Positions 1 through 7,183 of a stretch of DNA of 64,000 nt are shown here, piece after piece (the stretch's first letter is position 1; each line of letters opens with the position of its first letter). Location: NCBI RefSeq assembly GCF_000452705.1, contig NZ_CP007014.1, positions 2,480,001-2,544,000 of the forward strand, given 5' to 3'. The position numbers and the translations under genes were made by a program. The DNA is from Pseudomonas syringae CC1557. GTDB lineage: Bacteria; Pseudomonadota; Gammaproteobacteria; Pseudomonadales; Pseudomonadaceae. The notes beneath the pieces are model-generated. The model searched no databases. It was not told where the DNA came from and was given only the letters and a program-made list of their open reading frames with translations.

Positions 1-71
1 GCGCCCGGCAGGCTGAGGCAGAATCTGGCGATATCGTCTTTTTGCATCGGCTTTTGCGTGGATTTTTGCAT
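1..71 (-). CDS. MmcQ/YjbR-like protein, N-terminal fragment
   Basis: The gene runs off the left edge; only the first 23 residues are present. The ATG at 71-69 (reverse strand) is preceded by an AGGAG ribosome site seven bases upstream, which fixes the start. The visible peptide ends in ARFCLSLPGA, which resembles the opening of the MmcQ/YjbR (DUF419) family of small CyaY-fold proteins, some of which are called DNA-binding. That assignment rests on a short stretch and is a recollection, not a search. It is divergent from pcaD. Confidence 0.5.
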   Translation of the reverse strand, partial: MQKSTQKPMQKDDIARFCLSLPG

Positions 72-198
72 GGAGAAGCTCCTTTGTCGGCTGTCAAAAG
101 GCAAGCTGTTCGATAGCCGCACGGATATTCGATCAGCGGATTGTATGCTGCCGTGACACTCATTAGTGTGCACGTTTGCCTTTTCTCTGGAGCCTCGT

Positions 199-990
199 AT
201 GCCTGCTGTGCAACTCGCTGATGGTGAACTGAATTATTTGCTGGAAGGCCAGCCCGGCGCGCCAGTGCTGGTTTTTTCCAATTCGCTGGGCACCGACCTG
301 CACATGTGGAACAACCAGGTTGCGGCGTTTACCCGGCATTTTCAGGTGTTGCGTTACGACACGCGCGGTCATGGCAAATCGCTGGTCAGCGAGGGCAGCT
401 ACAGCATCGAGCAGAACGGCCGCGACGTATTAGCGTTGCTGGATGCGCTGCAGATCGAAAAGGTGTCCTTCTGCGGGCTGTCCATGGGTGGGCTGATCGG
501 GCAGTGGCTGGCTATCAACGCGCCACAGCGTCTGCAGCGGGTGGTGCTGTGCAATACCGCGGCGAAGATCGGCAACCCCGATATCTGGAATCCGCGCATC
601 GAAACCGTGTTGCGCGAGGGACAGGCGGCGATGGTCGCCTTACGTGACGCCTCCATCTCACGCTGGTTCACCCCGGCATTCGCGGTACAGGAGCCTGCCT
701 CGGTGGAGCATATTGTCAGCATGCTGGCGCAGACCTCGCCACAGGGTTACGCGGCCAATTGTGCTGCCGTGCGCGACGCCGATTTTCGCGAGCAAGTGGC
801 GGCCATCAAGGTGCCGACGCTGGTGGTCTGCGGCACCGAAGACGCGGTGACAACCCCCGCCGACGGACGCTTCATTGCCGAACGCATTCAGGGCGCGCAG
901 ATCGTCGAGTTGCCCGCCGCTCATTTGTCCAGTGTCGAAGCGGGAGAAGCATTCACTGCGCCGGTGCTGGCGTTTCTGACCGCTGAGTAA
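199..990 (+). CDS. pcaD: 3-oxoadipate enol-lactonase
   Basis: Hydrolyses 3-oxoadipate enol-lactone to 3-oxoadipate in the cytoplasmic protocatechuate branch of the beta-ketoadipate pathway. The 263-aa product has an alpha/beta-hydrolase fold: the nucleophile elbow GLSMGG places Ser at about 95, with Asp at about 215 (GTED) and His at about 242 (AAHLSS). The oxyanion segment SNSLGTDL near the start and the RYDTRGHG strand match PcaD proteins as I know them. An upstream in-frame ATG at 166 exists, but MPAVQLADG at 199 aligns with the usual N-terminus and follows a GGAG site. No other pca gene (pcaB, pcaC, pcaHG) is in view, so it is either a lone pathway gene or a paralogue. Confidence 0.85.
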   Translation: MPAVQLADGELNYLLEGQPGAPVLVFSNSLGTDLHMWNNQVAAFTRHFQVLRYDTRGHGKSLVSEGSYSIEQNGRDVLALLDALQIEKVSFCGLSMGGLIGQWLAINAPQRLQRVVLCNTAAKIGNPDIWNPRIETVLREGQAAMVALRDASISRWFTPAFAVQEPASVEHIVSMLAQTSPQGYAANCAAVRDADFREQVAAIKVPTLVVCGTEDAVTTPADGRFIAERIQGAQIVELPAAHLSSVEAGEAFTAPVLAFLTAE

Positions 991-1068
991 TGAATCCGCG
1001 TCCTGCGGCGGACCTTGAGAGGCTTGCGGTAGCGCGGCATACTCGCCGCTCTAGACGCGAGGTGGCCG

Positions 1069-2049
1069 GTGTTTGATCTCAATGATCTGTATTATTTCGT
1101 TCAGGTGGTCGAATGCCGAGGTTTCGCGCCAGCCAGTCGCAAGCTGGGAATTCCCAAGTCCAAGCTCAGCCGGCGCATTGCCGGACTGGAAGAGCGGCTC
1201 GGTGTCACGCTGATTCATCGCTCGACCCGCAAGTTTGCCGTGACCGAAAGCGGGCGCGACTATTACGCTCATTGCGTGGCGATGCTGGTCGAGGCCGAAG
1301 CTGCCGAAGAAGCCATTCAACGCTCCAAGTCCGAACCGCAGGGCAAGGTCGTGATCAGTTGCCCGCCTGCCATGGCCGCCATGGGCATCAACGAGTCGAT
1401 TGCCGGTTTCATGGCGGCGCACCCCAAAGTGCAGGTGCACATCGAGAGCACCAACCGGCGTGTCGATCCGCTCACCGAGAACATCGATATCGCCTTGCGG
1501 GTACGTTTCCCACCGCTGGAGGATGACGGTCTGGTGGTGAAGAATCTCGGCCACTGTGCGCAACGGTTGGTGGCTCATCCCGATCTGGCGGCGCTTATCC
1601 CGGCTAACCCGTCATTTGACGAGCTAGGCAAATTGCCGAGCCTTGATGTGCCGTCTTCTGCACCCGAACATCGCTGGCTACTGGAAAACGGACCGGGTCA
1701 TTATGTCGAAGTGCGACACGTCCCGCGGTTGGTCAGCTCGGATCTGGACGGCATTCTGCAAGCCGTTCTGCAGGGTGTCGGCGTCGCGCAATTGCCTGAA
1801 ATCCTGGTCAGGGGAGCGTTGCAGCAGGGCCGTCTGGTGGAGTTGTTCGATTCACACCGCCCCAAGTGCGGCATCCTCCATGCAGTGTTTGTCTCGCGAC
1901 GCGGCCTGCTGCCCGCCGTCAGAGGCCTGCTGCCCGCCGTCAGAGGCCTGCTGGATGCATTCGAGAGCTCATTCAAGGAGCTGGCCCACAATCCTGAGTC
2001 GATCTATTGTTCCTTATATAGAACGAACAATCGCATTCAGGGCGACTAA
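1069..2049 (+). CDS. LysR-family transcriptional regulator with internal heptapeptide duplication
   Basis: 326-aa LysR regulator with a GTG start. The N-terminal winged helix-turn-helix (about residues 3-60: [17 protein letters not shown] and later [13 protein letters not shown]) is followed by a two-lobed effector domain. It sits 73 bp upstream of the azoreductase in the same direction, so control of that gene is likely. Residues 279-285 and 286-292 are the same heptapeptide GLLPAVR, encoded by a perfect 21-bp tandem repeat. The protein is also longer than the usual 300 or so residues, with an extra tail of roughly 20 residues that overlaps a palindrome upstream of the azoreductase. The tail may not be ancestral. 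Confidence 0.85.
   Translation: MFDLNDLYYFVQVVECRGFAPASRKLGIPKSKLSRRIAGLEERLGVTLIHRSTRKFAVTESGRDYYAHCVAMLVEAEAAEEAIQRSKSEPQGKVVISCPPAMAAMGINESIAGFMAAHPKVQVHIESTNRRVDPLTENIDIALRVRFPPLEDDGLVVKNLGHCAQRLVAHPDLAALIPANPSFDELGKLPSLDVPSSAPEHRWLLENGPGHYVEVRHVPRLVSSDLDGILQAVLQGVGVAQLPEILVRGALQQGRLVELFDSHRPKCGILHAVFVSRRGLLPAVRGLLPAVRGLLDAFESSFKELAHNPESIYCSLYRTNNRIQGD
1903..1953 (+). repeat. 21-bp perfect tandem duplication inside the LysR gene
   Basis: Two identical 21-bp units (1903-1923 and 1924-1944) are followed by nine bases of a third (1945-1953). The unit codes for GLLPAVR, so the reading frame is kept. It looks like slippage between the two GGCCTGCTG copies that would have flanked a single unit. 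It lies near the C-terminus of the effector domain. Confidence 0.95.
2006..2031. promoter_or_regulatory. Palindrome upstream of the azoreductase, operator candidate
   Basis: Arms ATTGTTC (2006-2012) and GAACAAT (2025-2031) are perfect inverted repeats with a 12-base spacer that holds TATATA and a second GAAC, so GTTC-N8-GAAC is nested inside. It is about 92 bp upstream of the azoreductase ATG and inside the last codons of the LysR gene. The position suits an operator for the adjacent LysR regulator or another redox sensor; no binding evidence exists. Confidence 0.4.
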
Positions 2050-2122
2050 TCATCTATTACGATCACTGGTAGGATGCTCTCCACTGATCGCCTGTCGGCG
2101 ATATTCACTTGGGAAGCCCGTT

Positions 2123-2728
2123 ATGAAACTTCTACACCTTGATTCCAGCATCCTCGGCGACCATTCTGCTTCGCGCCAGCTGACCCGTGATGTCGTTCAG
2201 GCCTACCAGAGCGCGCACGCCGACGCTCAGGTCACCTACCGTGATCTGGCCAGCGATGCGCTGGGCCATTTCTCGGCCGCCAGCCTTGCTGCAGCCGGTA
2301 CTCCGGTGGAAGCCCGCGACGCTGCCCAGCAGCACGAAGTGGACGCCAACGAAGCCACCCTGCAACAGTTTCTCGATTCCGACGTGGTAGTCATCGGTGC
2401 GCCGATGTACAACTTCACTGTGCCGTCCCAGTTGAAAGCGTGGATCGACCGCATCGCCATTGCCGGTCGTACGTTCCGCTACTCCGAAGCCGGCCCTGAA
2501 GGTCTGTGCGGTGGCAAGAAAGTCATCATCGTTTCCACCTCCGGTGGCCTGCATCAGGGCCTGCCGACTGGCGCAGGTCATGAAGAGCTGCTCAAGGCAC
2601 TGTTCGCGTTCATTGGCGTAACCGATCTGCAATTCGTGCGTGCACACGGCCTGGCTTACGGTGAAGAGCCTCGTGCCAGCGCCATCACAGCAGCACAGCA
2701 GCAGGTCAAGGATTTGTTCGCCGCCTGA
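2123..2728 (+). CDS. azoR: FMN-dependent NADH azoreductase / quinone reductase
   Basis: 201-aa flavodoxin-fold enzyme. AzoR proteins carry out two-electron reduction of quinones and azo compounds with NADH and FMN, a cytoplasmic role in electrophile defence. Visible family marks are the start [10 protein letters not shown], the FMN-contact motif [17 protein letters not shown], and the GGLHQG loop. The ATG at 2123 opens directly on the conserved first strand. It follows a LysR regulator in the same direction and ends before a strong hairpin plus T-run at 2752-2798, so it is probably the last gene of a short unit. Confidence 0.9.
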   Translation: MKLLHLDSSILGDHSASRQLTRDVVQAYQSAHADAQVTYRDLASDALGHFSAASLAAAGTPVEARDAAQQHEVDANEATLQQFLDSDVVVIGAPMYNFTVPSQLKAWIDRIAIAGRTFRYSEAGPEGLCGGKKVIIVSTSGGLHQGLPTGAGHEELLKALFAFIGVTDLQFVRAHGLAYGEEPRASAITAAQQQVKDLFAA

Positions 2729-3089
2729 TCGTCAGCAAAATTCTGACCATGACTCCACCGCTTGCGCATTGATTTGCGTCTGGCTGTGGAGTTTTTTTCT
2801 TCGCTGCAAGAGGGGGGGCAAACCCTTACAGCTTCCTTACAGGTAAGCAGGCGCATAGAGGACTAAGCTGACCTTGTGCGAACCTCTGCCGGGCATTTTG
2901 CCGAAGGGTTCGCATTTGCAAAAAAGAATGGGCTGATGCTGGCTCGACTTGTGCACTAATTCAGTTTCGAAGACTCTCATCTGAGTGACACTTCAAGTGT
3001 AAGCGGCGCGCTGGAGCATGATGCTCGACACAAGCGCATGAACGGACTGTCCGGACGAGCTTCCGGAACGACAAAGGTTGGGCCTCACC
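2729..3089. other. 361-bp intergenic region with a second hairpin
   Basis: After the azoR terminator there is an 8-bp inverted repeat, TGCGAACC (2877-2884) and GGTTCGCA (2907-2914), with a 22-base loop and an A-rich stretch after it (2920-2926). I see no credible ORF. The hairpin could be a leader structure for the downstream hydrolase, a weak terminator or part of a small RNA. Confidence 0.5.
2752..2798 (+). terminator. Intrinsic terminator after azoR
   Basis: Arms ACTCCAC (2752-2758) and GTGGAGT (2786-2792) enclose a 27-base loop with further GC complementarity and are followed by a run of seven T. It is placed 24 bases after the azoR stop. Confidence 0.8.
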
Positions 3090-4130
3090 ATGGTACGTCT
3101 TTGTGCAGTGATGCTGGTTTGCCTGCTTGAAAGCATGATGTCGGTGCACGCTCAGGCTGCTGAAGCCTGGAGTGCGGGCTATCACGAATTGACTTTTCCT
3201 GATCCGCTGGACTCGCTGCCGATGCAGGCGATTGCCTTCTATCCGTCGACCGGCAGCGAGCAGTCCAGCACTATTCATGGCTACCGTGTCGAGGCCAGTG
3301 AAGACGCACCCATTGCCATGGGCCGGTTCCCGTTGTTGCTGTTGTCGCATGGCAATACGGGCACGCCACTGGCCCTGCATGATCTGGCAACTTCGCTGGC
3401 GCGACAGGGTTTTGTGGTAGTAGCGGTGATTCACCCCGGCGACAACGATCGTGACCACAGCCGCCTCGGCAGCCTGAGCAATCTCTACGGACGTCCGCTG
3501 CAGATATCCGAGGCCATCAGTTCAGCACTGCTTGACCCGATGCTAGCGCCTTACCTCAATGCGCGTCAGGTTGGCGTGATCGGCTATTCGGCGGGGGGTG
3601 AAACCGCTCTGATCCTCGCCGGCGCGCAACCGGACTTGAAGCGTCTGCGTCAGTATTGTCTGGAGCGCCCGAATGATCGGGACGCCTGTAAAACCCAGGG
3701 TGAGCTGGTTGCAGACCGGGACGACCTGCATGCCCAGGCCGACCCCCGGGTAGGCGCGTTGATGCTGATGGCGCCCTTGAGCCTGATGTTCGGTCGCCAT
3801 ACGCTGGGGGATGTGCATGTGCCGGTGCTGATGTATGCCGGCGACGATGATCAACTGCTGGCCATCGACCGCAATGCCGAGGCGCTGGCGCGCAAACTGC
3901 CGCAGGCTCCGGACTACAAGCTATTGGCGGGGGCAGGGCACTTCGTGTTCATGGCGCCGTGCAGTGACGAACAACGCGCGACCGCGCCGCTGCTGTGCAA
4001 TGACCCCGACGGGGTTGATCGTGAGGACATTCATCGCACTTTGAGTGCCGAAGCCGTGCGTTTCTTCACGACGGCGCTGAGTGCGGCTGATCCAGACCGT
4101 TCCGGCATGCAGACAGCGCATCATCAGTAA
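3090..4130 (+). CDS. Secreted alpha/beta hydrolase, predicted dienelactone-hydrolase type
   Basis: 346-aa protein with a signal peptide (hydrophobic MVRLCAVMLVCLLESM, cleavage probably after AQAAEA). The mature part has an alpha/beta-hydrolase core: LLLLSHGNTG oxyanion strand, nucleophile elbow GYSAGG (Ser about 167), an acidic GDDDQLL segment and GAGHFVF with the likely catalytic His. This is the periplasmic predicted dienelactone hydrolase class, whose substrates are generally unknown. A TTG at 3078 is in frame but sits directly on the AAAGG site, so the ATG at 3090 is preferred. Its 3' end overlaps the convergent glycosyltransferase gene by 65 bp. Confidence 0.8.
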   Translation: MVRLCAVMLVCLLESMMSVHAQAAEAWSAGYHELTFPDPLDSLPMQAIAFYPSTGSEQSSTIHGYRVEASEDAPIAMGRFPLLLLSHGNTGTPLALHDLATSLARQGFVVVAVIHPGDNDRDHSRLGSLSNLYGRPLQISEAISSALLDPMLAPYLNARQVGVIGYSAGGETALILAGAQPDLKRLRQYCLERPNDRDACKTQGELVADRDDLHAQADPRVGALMLMAPLSLMFGRHTLGDVHVPVLMYAGDDDQLLAIDRNAEALARKLPQAPDYKLLAGAGHFVFMAPCSDEQRATAPLLCNDPDGVDREDIHRTLSAEAVRFFTTALSAADPDRSGMQTAHHQ

Positions 4131-4791
4131 TGGCCTGGCGGCCATTGAGCGAGCGCAGGTAATCGCCAAACCCGCCCTTGGCTTTTGAGTCGAGGCGGGT
4201 GCTGGTGGTCACTCTGGGACGGCAGCTCCAGGCGATGCGTGCGCCAATCAACTCCAGTTGCTGGACCAGATGCACATCCTCATGGCAGGCCAGCGCTGGA
4301 AAACCACCCGCACTGACATAGGCAATCGAACTCACACCCAGGTTAGCACCGTGTATGTGCCGGTGGCCGTCGCGATGCTGATAGTGGCTGAGATAGGCCG
4401 CCTGCGCAGCAGCCGAGATATTCTCGTTCCAGTCGCCAGGCATGACGGTTCCGCACACTGCGTCGGCATCCAAAGCCAGTTGCTCGCTCAACCAGTCGCT
4501 CGCCACGCTGCTGTCGCCATCGGTGCAGGCCAGCCAGCGCGCGCCCCTGTCGAGCAGGAATGCCGCACCTTCGGCACGCGCCTGTCCGACATTACGGGCC
4601 GTCACCTCCAGAATCATTACGCCATGGGCACGAGCGATGTCTGCGGACCCGTCCGTGCAGCTGTCAAGCACCACCAGCACTTCCACGACTTCGCCTTTAA
4701 GATCCGGGTGGGCAGCGGCGTGCAGGACGGTCGTCAGGCAGGCGTCCAGCAACTGTTCTTCATTGTGCACCGGAATCAGAATGCCGATCAT
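4066..4791 (-). CDS. Family 2 glycosyltransferase, last gene of the cassette
   Basis: 241-aa GT-A fold enzyme expected to move a sugar from a nucleotide donor. It opens MIGILIPVHNEE, the typical GT2 first strand, has a DSCTDGS segment and a DGDSS metal-binding motif at residues 91-95. No membrane segment is obvious, so it is probably cytosolic or peripheral. An AGGAG site seven bases before the ATG at 4791 fixes the start, which lies inside the end of the methyltransferase gene (32-bp overlap). The acceptor is unknown. With the deacetylase and NodS-like methyltransferase it may build a modified amino-sugar product. Its 3' end overlaps the convergent hydrolase gene. Confidence 0.85.
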   Translation of the reverse strand: MIGILIPVHNEEQLLDACLTTVLHAAAHPDLKGEVVEVLVVLDSCTDGSADIARAHGVMILEVTARNVGQARAEGAAFLLDRGARWLACTDGDSSVASDWLSEQLALDADAVCGTVMPGDWNENISAAAQAAYLSHYQHRDGHRHIHGANLGVSSIAYVSAGGFPALACHEDVHLVQQLELIGARIAWSCRPRVTTSTRLDSKAKGGFGDYLRSLNGRQAITDDALSACRNGLDQPHSAPS

Positions 4792-5386
4792 TCGAGAACT
4801 CCTGTTCTGCGACAGAGGTACCATCACGACTCCACAGGTCCATCAGGAAATCCTGTTCGTGATGACTAAAAAGCCGATGCATGGACAGCCTTTCAGCCAG
4901 CGTGTCATGAACACGTTGTGCATTCAGCGGGCAGCCTTCGATGTCGGGGCGCCAGTGGCAGGCGAGCAGTTGGCCATCGGGTGATAGCGCATCAAGTGCG
5001 CAATCGATCAGGCGGTTCAGATCGTTGATATCAAGGTAATAGCCCAGTTCGCTTAACACGATCAGGTCGAACTTCTCCGCCGGCCATTGCTGCGGCAGGC
5101 GAGCTTGCAGTACGCGGGCATTGGGCCTGTCAGCCAGGCGCTGGCGAGCCAGTTCTACTGCGCGGGTCGAGGTGTCGCAGCACAGCAGGGCGTCGCAACG
5201 TCTTGCCAGGTCGGCGCTGAGTTCGCCGTTGGCACAACCCGGTTCAAAGATCGACCGGTAGTGCTCGCGGGGCAGGGCGGCCAGGGTCAGCGCGCGCTTG
5301 CGGCGTTCATACCAGCGCTTTTTAAACGCCCACGGATCGCTGTCGTTGCTGAAGAGCTCGTCGAAGTAGCTGTCTGCCACGCTCAT
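4760..5386 (-). CDS. NodS-like SAM-dependent methyltransferase
   Basis: 208-aa class I methyltransferase. The SAM-binding loop FEPGCANGELS is at about residues 47-57, the acidic end of strand 2 is in LLCCDTS and motif IV is in FDLIVLSELGYYL. The N-terminus YFDELFSNDSDPWAFKKRWYE-type signature (residues 7-27) and RKRALTLAALP are those of the NodS family, whose rhizobial founder N-methylates a deacetylated chitooligosaccharide. It starts at an ATG that shares ATGA with the stop of the PIG-L deacetylase, so the two are translationally coupled. That coupling suggests, as inference, that it methylates an amine exposed by the deacetylase. Confidence 0.85.
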   Translation of the reverse strand: MSVADSYFDELFSNDSDPWAFKKRWYERRKRALTLAALPREHYRSIFEPGCANGELSADLARRCDALLCCDTSTRAVELARQRLADRPNARVLQARLPQQWPAEKFDLIVLSELGYYLDINDLNRLIDCALDALSPDGQLLACHWRPDIEGCPLNAQRVHDTLAERLSMHRLFSHHEQDFLMDLWSRDGTSVAEQEFSNDRHSDSGAQ

Positions 5387-6156
5387 GTGAACACCACTTC
5401 AAACGGCTGCATCAGCCGTTCCAGAACGCTGGCAGGCAAGACCGGAGAAAGTCCTGCAGCCGGATCACCTTGCAACTGGCTGGTAAACGCCTGCGCGGCA
5501 TGGCGTTTACGGGCGAGCGTCATCGGGTCGAGCAGCAGCTTGCGCGCACGCTCCCAAGGCAGACGCGGGTCTTCGGGATCTGCCCAGTGCCAGGCCCAGA
5601 TCGGCACTTCATGAAGTTGTGCGCCGGTAAGGGCACAGGCCTTCGCACTGGCGCGGCCAACGGCCTCGTGATCGCCGTGGCCGTCACCCGACCAGGTGGC
5701 AAAGACCACATCGGTCGGCCCCAGGTGCTGTGCGAGAAATTCGACCAGCCGATCTTCCTGTCCGCCGACGTCGCCATCCTGAAAACCGCCACGCAGCCAT
5801 TCCAGGCGCTCGACAGGGATATCGAGACGACTCAGCGCCTCAGCGCTTTCCCGAGGGCGGATGTCGGACAGCCGCTCGACAGGCCAGAGCGCCGAACCCG
5901 GATGGCTGGCGGTGCCATCGGTGACCGAAATCAACAGCAGGTGGCGTTCCAACTGAGCCAGTTGACTCATCAGGCCGCCACAGCCCAGTACTTCGTCATC
6001 CGGGTGCGGTGCAATAATCACCGCCCTGCAATTGGGCGGCACCAACAGATCGGCAGTGACTGCCGGCAGGCCGCGCAGCTTGCCGGAGGCATTCCAGGCG
6101 GACAAGGGAGTGCCTTGGCCTGCTTCGTCTTCACTCACTACAAAGGCTTCACTCAT
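5383..6156 (-). CDS. PIG-L family N-acetyl (LmbE-like) deacetylase
   Basis: 257-aa zinc deacetylase. PIG-L/LmbE enzymes remove acetyl from N-acetylglucosamine-type substrates, as in GPI, mycothiol and bacillithiol synthesis. The hallmark PHPDDE is at about residues 50-55, followed by VLGCGG, and a second metal site HGDHEAVG is present. The ATG at 6156 is chosen because it begins about 45 residues before the motif, as is usual; an ATG at 6198 would overlap the preceding gene and lacks a site. It lies 13 bp after the dehydrogenase gene and overlaps the methyltransferase start by ATGA. Confidence 0.88.
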   Translation of the reverse strand: MSEAFVVSEDEAGQGTPLSAWNASGKLRGLPAVTADLLVPPNCRAVIIAPHPDDEVLGCGGLMSQLAQLERHLLLISVTDGTASHPGSALWPVERLSDIRPRESAEALSRLDIPVERLEWLRGGFQDGDVGGQEDRLVEFLAQHLGPTDVVFATWSGDGHGDHEAVGRASAKACALTGAQLHEVPIWAWHWADPEDPRLPWERARKLLLDPMTLARKRHAAQAFTSQLQGDPAAGLSPVLPASVLERLMQPFEVVFT

Positions 6157-6169
6157 GTTGAATACGTTC

Positions 6170-7183
6170 TCATAGCGACCACGCCCGTGACGTTTCAAGC
6201 CGTTTGCCGGTCAACTGACCCAGCGCAGCCATATCCCGCTCGGCATGACTCTGGCGCAGAAAAACAGGCAAATCGGCGATCAATCGGGCGAAATGTGCAT
6301 CCTTGCAATAAGGGCCAGCGCCCACCGCGCGACCAACATGCTGGATGACCTGATCGGCTGTCTGCTCAATGAATGCTCTACAGCGCCGCGCAATGACTTC
6401 CGCATTCTCGGTGGGGGCGTTGTCCAAGTGCACGGCGGCAGCGCGGAGTACGTCGGCCGCGGCATTCAGGGCAACGTCCACTGCGCCCAGATGAGCAAGC
6501 GCATGGGGTTCTTCGCGTTTGCCGACCTGTTGCAGCAGGCGCTGCGCGATGGAGCGCGATGCGCCAAACCAGCAGGCGGCGATGCCGATGCCGCCTTGCC
6601 AGAAGCCCGGTCGATTCAGATAACCGTCTGCTTCGCCAACCCGCTCTGCGCTGGCCCGCTCGAACATGACTTCGACGCTGCCGGTGGCGCCCATGCCAAC
6701 TGCTCGCCAGCCATCATTGGTGATACGCACACCCGGTTGATCAAGGCGTACGGCTACCAGTTGTTGACGCTGTTGCTCATCCCATACAGTGATCAGGGCG
6801 TGGCTCACTGCCGACGCACCGGAACACCAGGCTTTGCGGCCGTCCAGGCGAAGCGAATCGCCTCTGCCGCTGAGCGTTACCCGTGCCTGTGGCGGCTCTG
6901 CCGCCCACATGCCCCAGGTACTGAATTGTTCGGGGGGCGGGGCACCCAGTTCCGCCATGATCGCCAAAGCGTCGGTGTGCCCCTCGTAAAGCTTGCACAA
7001 CCCCAAGTCGTGGCCTGCAACGCAGGCCAGCGCCTGCCAGCGCTCAAGTGTCTGACCGCCGGCAGGCAGGGGAAGCTGATCCAGACCTTCAATCACCAGT
7101 GCCTGCAAGCACTCGCCCAGCGCACGCGTATCGGCATAGCCCTGCCTGCGCCAGTCGAGAAACTCACTCAAGGCATCAGTCAT
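6170..7183 (-). CDS. Acyl-CoA dehydrogenase-like flavoprotein
   Basis: 337 residues, shorter than the roughly 380 usual for acyl-CoA dehydrogenases. The middle beta domain is recognisable: STWGMWAAEPP, then GRKAWCSGASAVSHALITV, the equivalent of the FAD-contacting segment, and later the helical C-terminal domain with RRCRAFIEQTADQVIQHVG. I could not place the catalytic glutamate, so the reaction is open: oxidation of an acyl thioester, or a different flavin chemistry. The start ATG shares ATGA with the glgX stop, tying the cassette to the glucan genes. Alternative: an acyl-CoA oxidase-like or hydroxylase-like member. Confidence 0.75.
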   Translation of the reverse strand: MTDALSEFLDWRRQGYADTRALGECLQALVIEGLDQLPLPAGGQTLERWQALACVAGHDLGLCKLYEGHTDALAIMAELGAPPPEQFSTWGMWAAEPPQARVTLSGRGDSLRLDGRKAWCSGASAVSHALITVWDEQQRQQLVAVRLDQPGVRITNDGWRAVGMGATGSVEVMFERASAERVGEADGYLNRPGFWQGGIGIAACWFGASRSIAQRLLQQVGKREEPHALAHLGAVDVALNAAADVLRAAAVHLDNAPTENAEVIARRCRAFIEQTADQVIQHVGRAVGAGPYCKDAHFARLIADLPVFLRQSHAERDMAALGQLTGKRLETSRAWSL

